64,000 nt of DNA from NCBI RefSeq assembly GCF_001625215.2, contig NC_030388.2:27144558-27208557 (forward strand), written 5' to 3'. A model generated the notes under the pieces. That model was not told where the DNA came from, did no database searches, and was given only the letters and a program-made list of their open reading frames with translations. Position 1 is the first letter of the stretch, and every line of letters starts with the position of its first letter. The position numbers and the translations under genes were made by a program. Shown here one piece after another: positions 33,773-44,290 of this stretch. Origin of the DNA: Daucus carota subsp. sativus. Taxonomy: Eukaryota > Streptophyta > Magnoliopsida > Apiales > Apiaceae.

Positions 33773-35174
33773 TAAACGTTATTAAATTTTAAAATATAAA
33801 TATTTTAATAGATATTCAAATTAAACTCTATAAATTTATTATCATTAAAAATGTGAAAAATTTTATCTGGACCTTTGGGAAGGTGAATTGATATTTGAAA
33901 AGTTTGTATTAAAGATTTAACGTTTTAATTTTTATGAAGATCCCTAACGTGTTCGTAAAAATGATAAGAATAATTATATTTTAATATTTTTAATAAAAAA
34001 AATAAAATTACAATAATATCAATAAAATTCTATTTGTAATATTAGCCAAATCTCTTGTATTTATTACTATTATCATTTAAAGAAGAAAATCTCATTTTTT
34101 TTAATTACCGTTATAGTATATTTTACTATTAATTTAATATTAAATTACTAACTTAATTTTACAAGATTATTTAAAGTGTTGTGTAAATCCCATGATCACA
34201 CTTTGGCAAGCTGGTTTAGTATTGCTCCTTTTCTAACGCTTGCTTTACCCTCCTGTTTTGTCTTTGCTACTCTAGTTTTGCAGGTGTTGAGAACACCGAG
34301 CTATTATATTGTATAACAGCAAGCTGTAAATATAAAATAAATACAAAAATACTAGTAAAAAAATTTATAGTAAAACTTTACGTTCTTATAAATCAAGATA
34401 TCAAATATATAATTGTGTCAACTAAAATATTTAGCTATTCATCTTTAAATATATATAAGTATAAAATGATCGGGAAACTCATCATAATAACTCTAAGTTA
34501 TACAGTAATCTTTAATTAGCAATTAATACACATTAAATGAAATTATATTATGAATAGAAGCAAGTAAAATTTTAACAATACCTCAAAAACTACATATTAT
34601 GCCTATTAACCTTACAAAAACAACATTATGGTTATTTAGAAGATGACAAGTTACAGTTTAAACAAGTAAAAATGTTAACGATGAGTAAAATCAATATTAA
34701 TATTAATATTAATATTAATTAAAAAACTGATAATACACAAGTACTAACTCTATTTTACGATAATGAGAAGTGGGGTATAAGTTTCTCAGACCTTCACCAA
34801 AGATTCTTATTTTTTTAAAAGAACCATATTGACATTTAACTTTATCACATATTACATTCTACATTTTTTTTTAAAATAGTATAATTGTATGTATATTCAT
34901 ATTTTTGTTTATTTTTATTTTTAAATTTGGTCTAATACATGAATTAGAGAAATCTAAGAATTAAAACTTTATTTTACAATATTAAATATTTTTTAGGAGC
35001 GAACAAATATTTTTTTAGAGGGGGCCGAATTTTTATATTTATATAAATATGTAGATAAAATATAATTTATACAAAATTATTTTACACAAATTATAACATT
35101 ATGGGAACTCTAGGGGGGCCATGACTCCTTCTGGCCCCTATGTAAATTCGTCCATGTGCTCGACTTCTTCAAAG
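33773..35174. other. AT-rich intergenic DNA, no gene seen
   Basis: Contains a short (attaat)n tract near 34693-34718. No coding or delimited mobile element supported. Confidence 0.4.
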
Positions 35175-35182
35175 GTTAGGAT

Positions 35183-35507
35183 TAGAGATGCACAAAAGAT
35201 CTGTTCGGGCCAGATCCAGACCGGGCCAAAAAAATCCGGATTTTTTTCAAACCAGATCGGGCCGGGCTTTTTTAAAAATTGGGCCGGGCCGGGCCGGGCT
35301 TTTCCAAAAATACTAGGCCCGGTTTAGTTATAAAAAGCCCGGATTTTTCAAAAATCCGGATTTTATCCGGGTTTTTTTGAAAATATTAGGCCTGTTTTAG
35401 GCCCTCGGGCCGGGCCAGACCGGGTTTTTTTCGGATCGGATTTTTCAGATTTTTTTTCAGATCGGATCAGATCGGATTTCAGATTTCGGATTTTTTGAAC
35501 ATCTCTA
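35183..35507. mobile_element. hAT-like MITE (325 bp), perfect 8-bp TSD
   Basis: Ends tagagatg and catctcta are inverted, and identical 8-bp repeats gttaggat flank it at 35175-35182 and 35508-35515. The interior is made of ggccgggcc / atccggatttt words. Confidence 0.8.
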
Positions 35508-35515
35508 GTTAGGAT

Positions 35516-36189
35516 AATATATGTATGTTCTGTATTACATATACTAGCCTAAAACCGGTGTAAAGTATGGGCGTCTTTATTTTTCATAATTCTTTAGTAT
35601 TTTTAAATTCTTTAGAGAAATTTTATATTTATTATAAATTAATTAATCACATAAAATAATTGAGTTCTTTTAATGTTTATGTTTTAGATTTGATTGATGA
35701 AAGAGTGTGTTTATAATTGATTTGATCGATAAATATCATTTCAAGGTATTATTACATTAAATATAAAATTAGATATTTTATTTATACAAATTTGTTAAAA
35801 GGTTTTTTTTCTTATTTAGAAATGTTGATATTTTATTTATCGGTTAAGAAGAAATTATAGTTTTAGAGAAATTTTCTTTGATATAAAAATATAATATTTT
35901 CTGAGAAATATCTTGTTACATGTTTTTAAGATATATAAACGAATTGTATAATATTATGTTAGGTATTATGACATTATATAGGAATGAGGATATTTCATCT
36001 ATACTAATTTGTTAAATGATACTTTTATCTTAGTTGTATGATAATAGAAGAAAATAATTTTTATTTTTATGTTGTCTTCAGGTATTGTAATATGTCAAGT
36101 GATATTTGCTTAATTAACATAGTTAATATTAAATTATGAAGATGAATGAATGGCTTAGAATACTCACTTGCACAGGCAAAGTATAATTA
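35516..36189. other. Intergenic DNA with a possible decayed Helitron end
   Basis: At 35543-35573, actagcctaaaaccggtgtaaagtatgggcg resembles a mutated reverse-complement Helitron 3' end (actag plus hairpin). Otherwise featureless. Confidence 0.3.
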
Positions 36190-36194
36190 TCAAT

Positions 36195-36475
36195 GACTGG
36201 CTGATATTAGTACCCTCTATTTTTAGGTTGAGATTTTGTGCTATCATTTAAAGGATATGTAGATATGGAAATATGTGGGCAGCGTATTGACAGCGGAAGA
36301 AAACATATGAGAACCACTGATGGTGCATATAGATGATGGCAACTATATATAGTGATGCCTCTGTTGGGGAGCTTTCAGTGATTCGCCTATTGCTCCATGA
36401 ATATCTTTAAAGTGAAGAGCCGCATGGATATGATATCAGTTGCAATGACAGTTTCAAGAAGACGACAAGAGTGAG
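36195..36475 (+). pseudogene. Broken copy of the 69-aa ORF block (unit 2)
   Basis: Close to the unit-1 copy at 26225-26485, sharing its frame-changing extra piece. A further small deletion is present in the gattttgtgctatcat region. Marks the start of duplication unit 2. Confidence 0.45.
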
Positions 36476-36499
36476 CTCCATGTTGGACCGCTTAATTAT

Positions 36500-36709
36500 T
36501 ATTCTCTATGTTTTTTATTGTTTGACGCTTTTGACATTTGTGTTTTGACTAGGTAATTGAACATATTAATTTATTGATTTTTTCGTGAATTAAAATTTTG
36601 ATTATATATTTTATTCAGAAAAAAGATTAAAAAATAATATTTTTCAACTTCATGGTCAAAGGACTTAAATGTGTGTCAAAAGTTCAAATAATAAAAAATA
36701 GAGGGAGTA
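36500..36709. mobile_element. Stowaway-like MITE, unit 2 only
   Basis: Ends tattctctatgttttttatt and aataaaaaatagagggagta are inverted. Unit 1 lacks it at the homologous place (about 27045). Confidence 0.6.
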
Positions 36710-36980
36710 ACAGCTTTATTCTCTATTTTTAAGTAGTTGACTTAAAAAAAGTATAATTTTATATTTTATTTTCACTTAAATAAAAATTATGATTTATTAT
36801 TGATAAATAATTTTTTTCAACATCTTGAATATATTAAATATAAAAATTTATAAAATCAATATACTTATATAAAGGAGAAGCATGGGGCGCCTCTCAGAGA
36901 GCTCCGTTCTATTTTTCTAATTTTCTGGAATTTTTGGATAAAAAATATTTTAAAAAAAGTATTCCTTTTTAAAAAAAAAA

Positions 36981-37185
36981 GTATTCCTTTTCAAAATATC
37001 AAAATCAAATCAGGATTTTAAACTAATTTAAGAAAGGTGTATATCAAAAACAGAAAGTATTCCTTTTCAAAATATCAAAATCAAATCAGGATTTTAAACT
37101 AATTTAAGAAAGGTGTATATCAAAAACAGAAAGTATTCATTTTTCAAAATATCAAAATCAAATCAGGATTTTAAACTATTTCAAA
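36981..37185. repeat. 76-bp tandem repeat, about 2.7 units
   Basis: The word gtattccttttcaaaatatc starts at 36981 and 37057, and a variant at 37133, a period of 76 bp, upstream of the RPA-like gene inside the Helitron. Confidence 0.85.
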
Positions 37186-37274
37186 TCAACCTCTATAAAT
37201 TGAGGCCAGATATCATAAAATTTAACACACAGAATTTATTTTGAGCTTATTTGTATTCTCCATCTAATACGATA

Positions 37275-39547
37275 ATGAGTTACACTATGCTAGATGCTTT
37301 GAATGGCGATAGAGATGATTGGATGATAAGAGTAAGACTTTGTCGGATGTGGGAGTCGGCGAATCCAAACACCGGAGAAAAATATAGTCTTGACATGATA
37401 TTGATGGATGAAAAGGTCAATAATTAACTGTTAGTGATATATGTTTATTCTCTATTCTTTTATAATATTTGTTTTGTTCATCGGACATGTTTTTGTTGTT
37501 AATCTTTGTATGGTTTATTTTGTATACAGGAAAATATTATTCATGCAACACTTCCACAATATCTGTTTGCTCGGTTCAAGCACCTTTTAAGTGAAGGCTG
37601 TTTATACAGTATTAAAAAAAATAAAAGTTGTTGCAAGCAAGGGTAGTTATAGACCGCTATCTCATGGATTTAAATTGATGTTTCTGCGGACAACTAATCC
37701 AAAAAAATTGGAGGAAGGGGTCACTAATATACCTATGCATGGATTTGAGTTCATACGTCCCGACATGATTAATCGTCGTATTAATGACAAGGATATACTC
37801 TCAGGTATTTTTTTGCATGCAAAATATTATATATATTACAAGATCTTAAATTCCATGTTTTATATATAATATGATTTTTTCTCCTATTTGTATAGATGTT
37901 GTTGGTTGCTTGACATGCGTGGGTGGTATCAAAACTGTCAGTGGTGGGTGGAAAAATAGAGATATGACAATCATGACAGATTAGTAAGTTATGAAAAAGT
38001 CAAATATATTTAATTTGTATTACTGTTTTGATTAGTAATTTTTTTATTTGTTGTGAATTTTATGTTTAGCTCGATCACCGCTACTGTAACTTTATGGGAA
38101 AAGTTGGCGGAATTATTTGATACAAGTATCTACAAGCAAGATGATGGGCCTTATATAATAATATTCACTTCAACCCAGGTCAAAAAATTCAAAGGTAATT
38201 ATTTCATCTATTATTTTTTTATAGTTCTTTTTTAGAAAATTATTAAACGGAGATGATTCTTTCTTCAAAAAAAAAACCGGAGATGATTCTATTCTATTTT
38301 TCTAACCAATTCTTAAAATTTGTATGATTTCCAAATTCTCCGCACTTGATTTTGCCATGTTTATGTCAATAGAACCCACCTAATTCGTCGTGTGCATAGT
38401 CACTATGACTGACCCTGTGTCTACAATGAACACCATATGATACAGTATTCCTACTACACCAGATTCCATGTTTCGGAGAAAAAGGATCAGATGGTTTGAT
38501 TTCCGTTGAAATTGATTTCAATAGTTACAAATTAATATGCCACGATAGCTGATGACAATAATCTTGAACTATAGTCTATAAATATTTTATTATTATTAAT
38601 GTTTGTGCTATTTTTTTAATTATTTATTCTATGCAGATGACATTGGCTTCTCCACGACTAGAAATAGCAGAATTTATGTCAACTTAGACACACCTTATGT
38701 AGCATCTTTGAGGGAAAGATTTTCTGAAATTTCTACTAAATTAGAGATCAGTGTAGACTCTCCCCCAAGTATGTTACCCGAAGAAAAGATGTTTATCAAC
38801 CGGATGACTATTAAAGAATTATTGGTTGGCGATTGGAGTGAAGATATAAAGGTTTGTTTTACACACATATTTTAATAATACATGTATTTTATTAAAAATA
38901 TTATTTTGATATTTCATTTATATTAATGCAGGTACTTACCGTGAGAGCTGAAATTTTTGGCATAGACAACGCTAATGGTTGGCACTATATAGGATGCAAA
39001 GTATGCTTCACAAAAGCCACACCTCAGGATGGAGTTTACACATGCAAAAATTGTCATGAAGTCATTGATTATCCTCTTATAATGTAAGGAATTCGATAAT
39101 TTTGTTTAGATATTATACACTGATATTATAAATTAAAACTGTTTATTTGCTTAATGCAGGTTTAGAATAGCTATAAAAGTGAAGGACAAAAGTGGGGATA
39201 CAACTTTTATTCTGTTCAACAACATTGCCGAACCATTACTTGATACCTCGGCCAATAAGATTGTGAATAAGTCAAACAACAATAAGGATATTCCTAAAGA
39301 GTTTGAAAGTCTTCTAGGAAAAGATATCATATTCAAGTTAAGATTGAATGATTATAATCTTGTGGAGGGAAAACACAATTTCACTGTTGGTGAAATTTTT
39401 GAGCCAAGACAAGTTCTAGAAGAAGAGTATGAATCAAAGAAATCCAAAGAGATACATCATGATGAGAAAAGGAGGAGGATATCTACAAAAGAAGACGAAG
39501 AGAATAATAAAGGATGCGACGAAGAGAACGGAGCTGACAAAGTCTAA
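37275..39547 (+). pseudogene. Helitron-encoded RPA70-like single-strand DNA-binding protein, one frameshift
   Basis: Replication-protein-A-like accessory protein typical of plant Helitrons, expected to bind single-stranded DNA through OB folds. Exons read 37275-37415, 37530-37804, 37896-37983, 38070-38194, 38637-38851, 38932-39083 and 39160-39547, all GT-AG. They sum to 1384 nt, one more than a multiple of three. The excess base is in an eight-A run (37614-37621) in exon 2, where the frame changes inside LYSIKKIKVV. Without it the protein would be 460 aa. Features are the N-terminal OB region (WMIRVRLCRMWES), a VTLWEKLAELF strand, a zinc-ribbon in exon 6 (CKVCF ... CKNCH), and a Lys/Glu-rich tail with KRRR. 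Intron 4 (38195-38636) is longer and contains a short duplicated ggagatgattct. The lesion looks recent. Confidence 0.85.
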
Positions 39548-40918
39548 GTAGTATAACAGATGAGCAGTATAGCACAATGTGCATGTGCACGAGCCTTAAA
39601 CAATCCGGCTTATCTTATATATATATAGTTGTTTTAACTGTTTCGCATTCAAACAATAAATTATATTTGCTTAAACAATGTTTTTCATATATAATATTGT
39701 TTTCTGTTTAAAGTCGTGTACCGATTTTCATTGACATTGATTTTAGTTGGACCTTGCTACAGATTCTTCCGTTTAGTTGTGTGGTTATCTGCTCAGCGAC
39801 ACATTAACACAGAATAACATTAATCTACTTATAAGGAACATATCGCCACAATTAATAGTGTTGGTAGACCGATGATTACTGTAAACAAGCAGATGAACAG
39901 CAGCAAAAACTAAACATTTGAGCATCAACTAACAATTAAAAACTCTTGTAAAGTAATGCTCGCATCTAAAAAATGATATTCCACCGCTACAAATACTTAT
40001 CAATTATACTACAATAAACGAAACTCAACAAACTAATTAATCAAAAATAAATTTATTGGAAGAAAATTAAATAAATTACTTTTAGTAGTTTTGAAACTTT
40101 TTCCCCAATATATTTGAAACTAAAAAACGTAATTTATATTTTTGATATTTTCCAAATTAAAATCATAATCTCAAACTTTCTTCGAAATTAAAATCATAAT
40201 ATGAAACTTTCTTCCAATAATTTCGATACTAAAAAAGGTAGGTACATTTTATTTTTGATATTTTGAAAAAGATAGTTCTGAAACTTGCTTATAATATATA
40301 CGAAACTAAAAAAAATAGTTTTTATTTCTTATATCTTTCATCCAAAATTTTTTATTTAAAAAAATCTAAATTTGTAAACAATACAAATATTGTAGAATAA
40401 ATAACCTTCCTTAGTTTGAATTTGTTCTAAAAAAATTTTAAAAAAAATTTACGTCAAAATATGCCTGTTAATTTAAATACAGATAGAACAGTTTTTTAGG
40501 GAAAAAAATTTCGGTTTTAAAATTTTTATAAAATTATATTCATGGAAAGCAGGTTTTGAGTTTATAAATACCATAGAGGCTCAGATATAGGAGTATATTA
40601 TTGTATTAAATTTGGAACATTGGGAAGTAAAAGAGGTAGTTGCAAGTGTTAAACAAAGGCGGTCCCTTCAGTTGGATGCACTCCACCGTGTTTACCAAAA
40701 TAAATTTTATTATTATTTTAACTCAATCCCACTTCTCTCTTACCAGCTTTGCTTCTTACACTTCTTCACCTCAACTACCCTTCCCCTCCCTCTCATATAC
40801 TTACACAACACAACCCAACACATATATCACACATACATTGTCTGCAAACTGTTCCCGTCTCTTCTTACTTATATTGTCAACTTGTGAGATTCAACTTGTG
40901 AGAATCAACTTGTGAGAT
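39548..40918. other. Helitron interior without gene
   Basis: AT-rich sequence between the two Helitron ORFs. Just before the helicase, attcaacttgtgag repeats three times (about 40875-40918), which looks like a rearrangement junction where the N-terminal part of the helicase was lost. Confidence 0.5.
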
Positions 40919-42131
40919 TCGACATAGGACACAATTAGCAAAACTCCTACAAAAGACATCCTTGATCATTTGGGATGAAGCGCCTATGGCGCATAAGTAT
41001 TGCTTCGAAGCTCTGGATAGGTCATTAAGAGATATATTGAAAGATAAATATGAGGATAGTATTAACAAACCATTCGGCGGCCTTACAGTAGTTTGCGGGG
41101 GGGACTTTCGACAAATATTACCAGTTATTCCGAAAAGTACAAAAGCTGATATTATTGATGCATCTCTAAATTCATCATACTTGTGGCCCTCTTTTCAGGT
41201 TTATGAGCTCACTCAAAATATGAGACTTTTTAATCCAAACATGAGCTCTACCGAGGCAGCCAAAATCGCTTCCTTTGATGAATGGTTATTGCAAATAGGA
41301 AATGGTTCCCTGTATGACGACAAGGAGAAAGAGTTGATCAGACTTCCGGCTGATCTATGCATAACCTCTTATGAAGATCCAATGAAATCAATAATTCAGG
41401 CCATCTATTCTACTTTCCTACAAAGTTACAGTGATCCTACATATTTCAAGGAGCGAGCGATACTAACACCGACAAATGATATGGTCCATGAACTGAATGA
41501 GATGATCATGGACATCATCCCTGCTGAAGCCAGGACGTATTTAAGCTCAGACGGGATATGCAAAGCAAGTTTTAAAACTGATCAAAACGATCTTCTATAT
41601 CCAACAGAGTTCTTGAACAACTTAAAATTTTCTGGCGTCCCAAATCATAACATACAGCTTAAGGTAGGTGCTCCTATAATGCTACTCAGAAATTTAAACC
41701 AGGGAGATGGCTTGTGTAACGGTACTAGACTAATAGTCACCAATCTTGGTAAATGGTCCATTCGAGCTGATATCATTTCAGGGAAAAATATTGGTACCAA
41801 TGTCACTATACCACGGATTATTATGTCTCCAAATGAGTCGAGGTGGCCGTTCAAGCTTAACAGACGACAACTTCCTGTGACGACATGTTTTGCCATGACG
41901 ATCAATAAGAGCCAGGGACAATCACTCAAACATGTCGGCCTATTTCTTCACAAGCAGCTATTCACTCACGGTCAAGCATATGTTGCTATGTCACGAGTGA
42001 CCACGAGAGAAGGATTGACAATAATAAACGCTGATGATGAGGTGGAGGATAAAACATTGATTAAGAATATAGTTTACAGAGAAATATTCCAGACAATTCT
42101 GCCATCCACACAAAGCTCCGTACAACCTTAA
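40919..42131 (+). pseudogene. 5'-truncated PIF1-like helicase (C-terminal part of Helitron RepHel)
   Basis: Superfamily-1B PIF1-type DNA helicase, the C-terminal half of the Helitron transposase, normally unwinding DNA during rolling-circle transposition. The open frame starts at about 40919 (RHRTQLAKLLQKTS). It contains Walker B LIIWDEAPM, GGDFRQILPVIP, QNMRLF, VGAPIMLLRN, the LPVTTCFAMTINKSQGQS motif and a VAMSRV end. The Walker A nucleotide-binding loop and the whole Rep nuclease part are absent, so it cannot hydrolyse ATP as it stands. About 400 codons stay open without a stop, suggesting recent truncation. No good start codon is present; TTG at 40962 is only a formal start. Confidence 0.85.
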
Positions 42132-42344
42132 AACAGAGATTGAGAGAGACTCTCTGATATGGACTCAGGAAGTGAGAACAGAAGAAACAAGAGGGCTAAA
42201 ACATTGATTAAGAATATAGTTTACAGAGAAATATTCCAAACAATTCTGCCATCCACACAAAGCTCCGTACAACCTTAAAACAGAGATTGAGAGAAACTCT
42301 CTGATATGGACTCAGGAAGTGAGAACAGAAGAAACAAGAGGGCT
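42051..42344. repeat. 147-bp tandem duplication over the helicase 3' end
   Basis: Positions 42051-42197 and 42198-42344 are the same 147 bp with about two substitutions. The unit holds the last 27 helicase codons plus 3' sequence up to caagagggct. The helicase stop at 42129-42131 lies in the first unit. Confidence 0.9.
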
Positions 42345-44002
42345 TCTTATGATGATTCCGGTGAGCCTAAAGTGAAAAATATTAAATACTTGGATTTAGT
42401 CGTATGTACAAAAGTGAAAAATATGAATACCAGATACTGTAAAGAAGAGATTTAATTTACACAATACTGCTTTAATTATATCAAGTTTAGCAGCCACTTG
42501 AGCATACATATCTACTTTTTAAACCTGCATATATGTTTAGTCATATAGTTCTTATTTTTTTTTAGCTTCTGATAAATGTTGAGTTTTAAAGTTTGACTGA
42601 TTAGGACTATACTAGGTAAAATTGTTGTGTAATGTTGATATAGAAACTGTTAGGTCGATTTTTATATTACATCATATATTGGGATGAACTGTCAACTGAC
42701 TGGAGACATGATGGAAATATAAAAATACGTAGCTGTGAATTGTGAAATTTGAAACTGCGAGTGCTTCGATATAGTTCTTTTGTTCATAGCATTAGATGTT
42801 TACATGCTTTTAGAACCTGTAGTGGATTTCCAGCTTTTCTACAAAGTACTGTTTGATGCATTTCAATCTACTAACTGAACTTGAGTCAGATTACTTTTAA
42901 CCAAGTTTTAGAATGTTTCTGACAGATGAAAATTCAACACGTCTTGGGTTCCTGGGTCTTGGCATCGTGGGTTCTCCAATGACACAAAACTCATAAAATC
43001 ACTGTATGTATCTTATTTTTAAGGCATTTTGCTTGCCAGGCTTCATTAAATATGGTCAGCTGATAAGGTCACCACCCTAGATTACCACTGTATGCCAGAG
43101 CCAATGCAATAGAATAAAAGCCAAATTCAACCTTAAAGTTTTGATCTCTGTTTCTTAATTGGCTACTGACTTCAATTTTCTGCAGTTTTCGTGTGTATGC
43201 AGCTTTATGATGCCTGCTTACGGATTTGATCAGATTGAAATTCCTGTAAAACCTTATTGGACTGGTAATAGAAGATCACTGCTGTCAACATTTCAACCCA
43301 CTCTTGCCTTTAGTACCACCTCATCTGGGTGATTAGAATGGAGTTGTACAATAAATTAATAGATGGAACTCATTCAAAAGTTGATTTTAAGGTGCTGAGT
43401 ATCAGCCTTTAGAGTGGCATCGCCATGTGCTACTTTTAATGGATTATGTATAATTGTAAGCGGACTTCTATCCCAGACAAATAGGGAGAAAATGCCTCTC
43501 TAATAGTTTACATAGTCAGACAACATAATAGACATAACCTACAGTGCATATATGATCAAATTACCGAATCATAGCCATAGGCCAGTGTAATACTATAAGG
43601 AGCACAAATTATTTGAAGATGGTCTATTGGTCTTCAGTATTATAATATTTAATTGTCTTGGATTATATTGCGTTATTGCCCAGCAACATACATACTACCA
43701 AATGACGAAGTACTACTTTGGCCTGACACAGCATTTCTTCAAGCATCAATATTTTTGCAATAATTAAACTATTGTTTGGCTATAGGTAACAGAAAAGGTA
43801 TGTCTATTTTATAATAAATCACAATTAAAATTAAGATTCGTTTATTACATTTACAAATTTATTTTAATTTTTTCACTCATAAATTATAGTCCAAATTTAC
43901 AATTTTAAATGCTAATATTTATATTGCATCGATATGTATATAATATAAAATCTATTTTACTCTACAACTATTAATTTTGAAGCGTTTGTATAGTTTTTAT
44001 AG
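42345..44002 (+). other. Helitron 3' part, mostly non-coding
   Basis: No open gene. Contains the captured reductase exon (separate entry). The rest has intron-like T-rich tracts and could include introns of the same captured gene. Confidence 0.45.
42926..43003 (+). pseudogene. Captured exon of a GLYR-type glyoxylate/succinic-semialdehyde reductase
   Basis: An exon between ttctgacag and gtatgta encodes DENSTRLGFLGLGIVGSPM, the N-terminal Rossmann glycine motif (GFLGLGIxGSPM) of plant GLYR / beta-hydroxyacid dehydrogenases. Near its 3' end a base is missing (aactcata where aacctcata is expected), creating an in-frame TAA. No further exon was recognised. It lies in the Helitron near its 3' end, fitting gene-fragment capture. 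Confidence 0.7.
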
Positions 44003-44031
44003 GCCGCCGCAGCGCGCGGCTTATCGACTAG
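44003..44031 (+). other. Helitron 3' terminal hairpin and CTAG end
   Basis: GC stem gccgc / gcggc at 44003-44020, then seven bases and CTAG (44028-44031), followed by the target T. Confidence 0.85.
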
Positions 44032-44290
44032 TTATTAAAAAGCGTCTTACATTACACATTGCAGTCAACTTTTTTTTGCTAGCTCGGATGGAACCCGGCT
44101 AGTGGGCTAGTTGCAAGGTGACGAACAGTTATGATTGCATGTTACAAGATTTTGAAATACGAGTGCCCAGTGTTCTGCATAAATTCACATTCGGTTCTCA
44201 ACCTTTTATATACATCTCTGCGATAGACTCTAAAGCAGCTAGTTCTGTCAGTACCAAACAACTTAAAATCAAATTCACCATCCACATTAC

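Larger units (their letters stand above)
36856..44031 (+). mobile_element. Helitron (7176 bp), defective, inserted in P450 unit 2
   Basis: The 5' end TCAATATACTTATATAAAGG follows an A. The 3' end has a GC hairpin (gccgc...gcggc, 44003-44020) and closes with CTAG at 44028-44031 before a T, the classical Helitron A^T insertion. Unit 1 preserves the empty site (ttataaaa followed by ttattaaaaagc, junction 27228/27229). Cargo in order: tandem 76-bp repeats, an RPA-like gene (37275-39547), a 5'-truncated PIF1-like helicase (40919-42131), a 147-bp tandem duplication, and a captured reductase exon (42926-43003). No Rep (HUH nuclease) domain was seen, so it cannot move on its own. Confidence 0.88.

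Noticed and set aside
40612..40915. Two 91-codon ORFs before the helicase
   Set aside because: Tyr/His/Thr-rich low-complexity frames that overlap each other, with no match to helicase domains.
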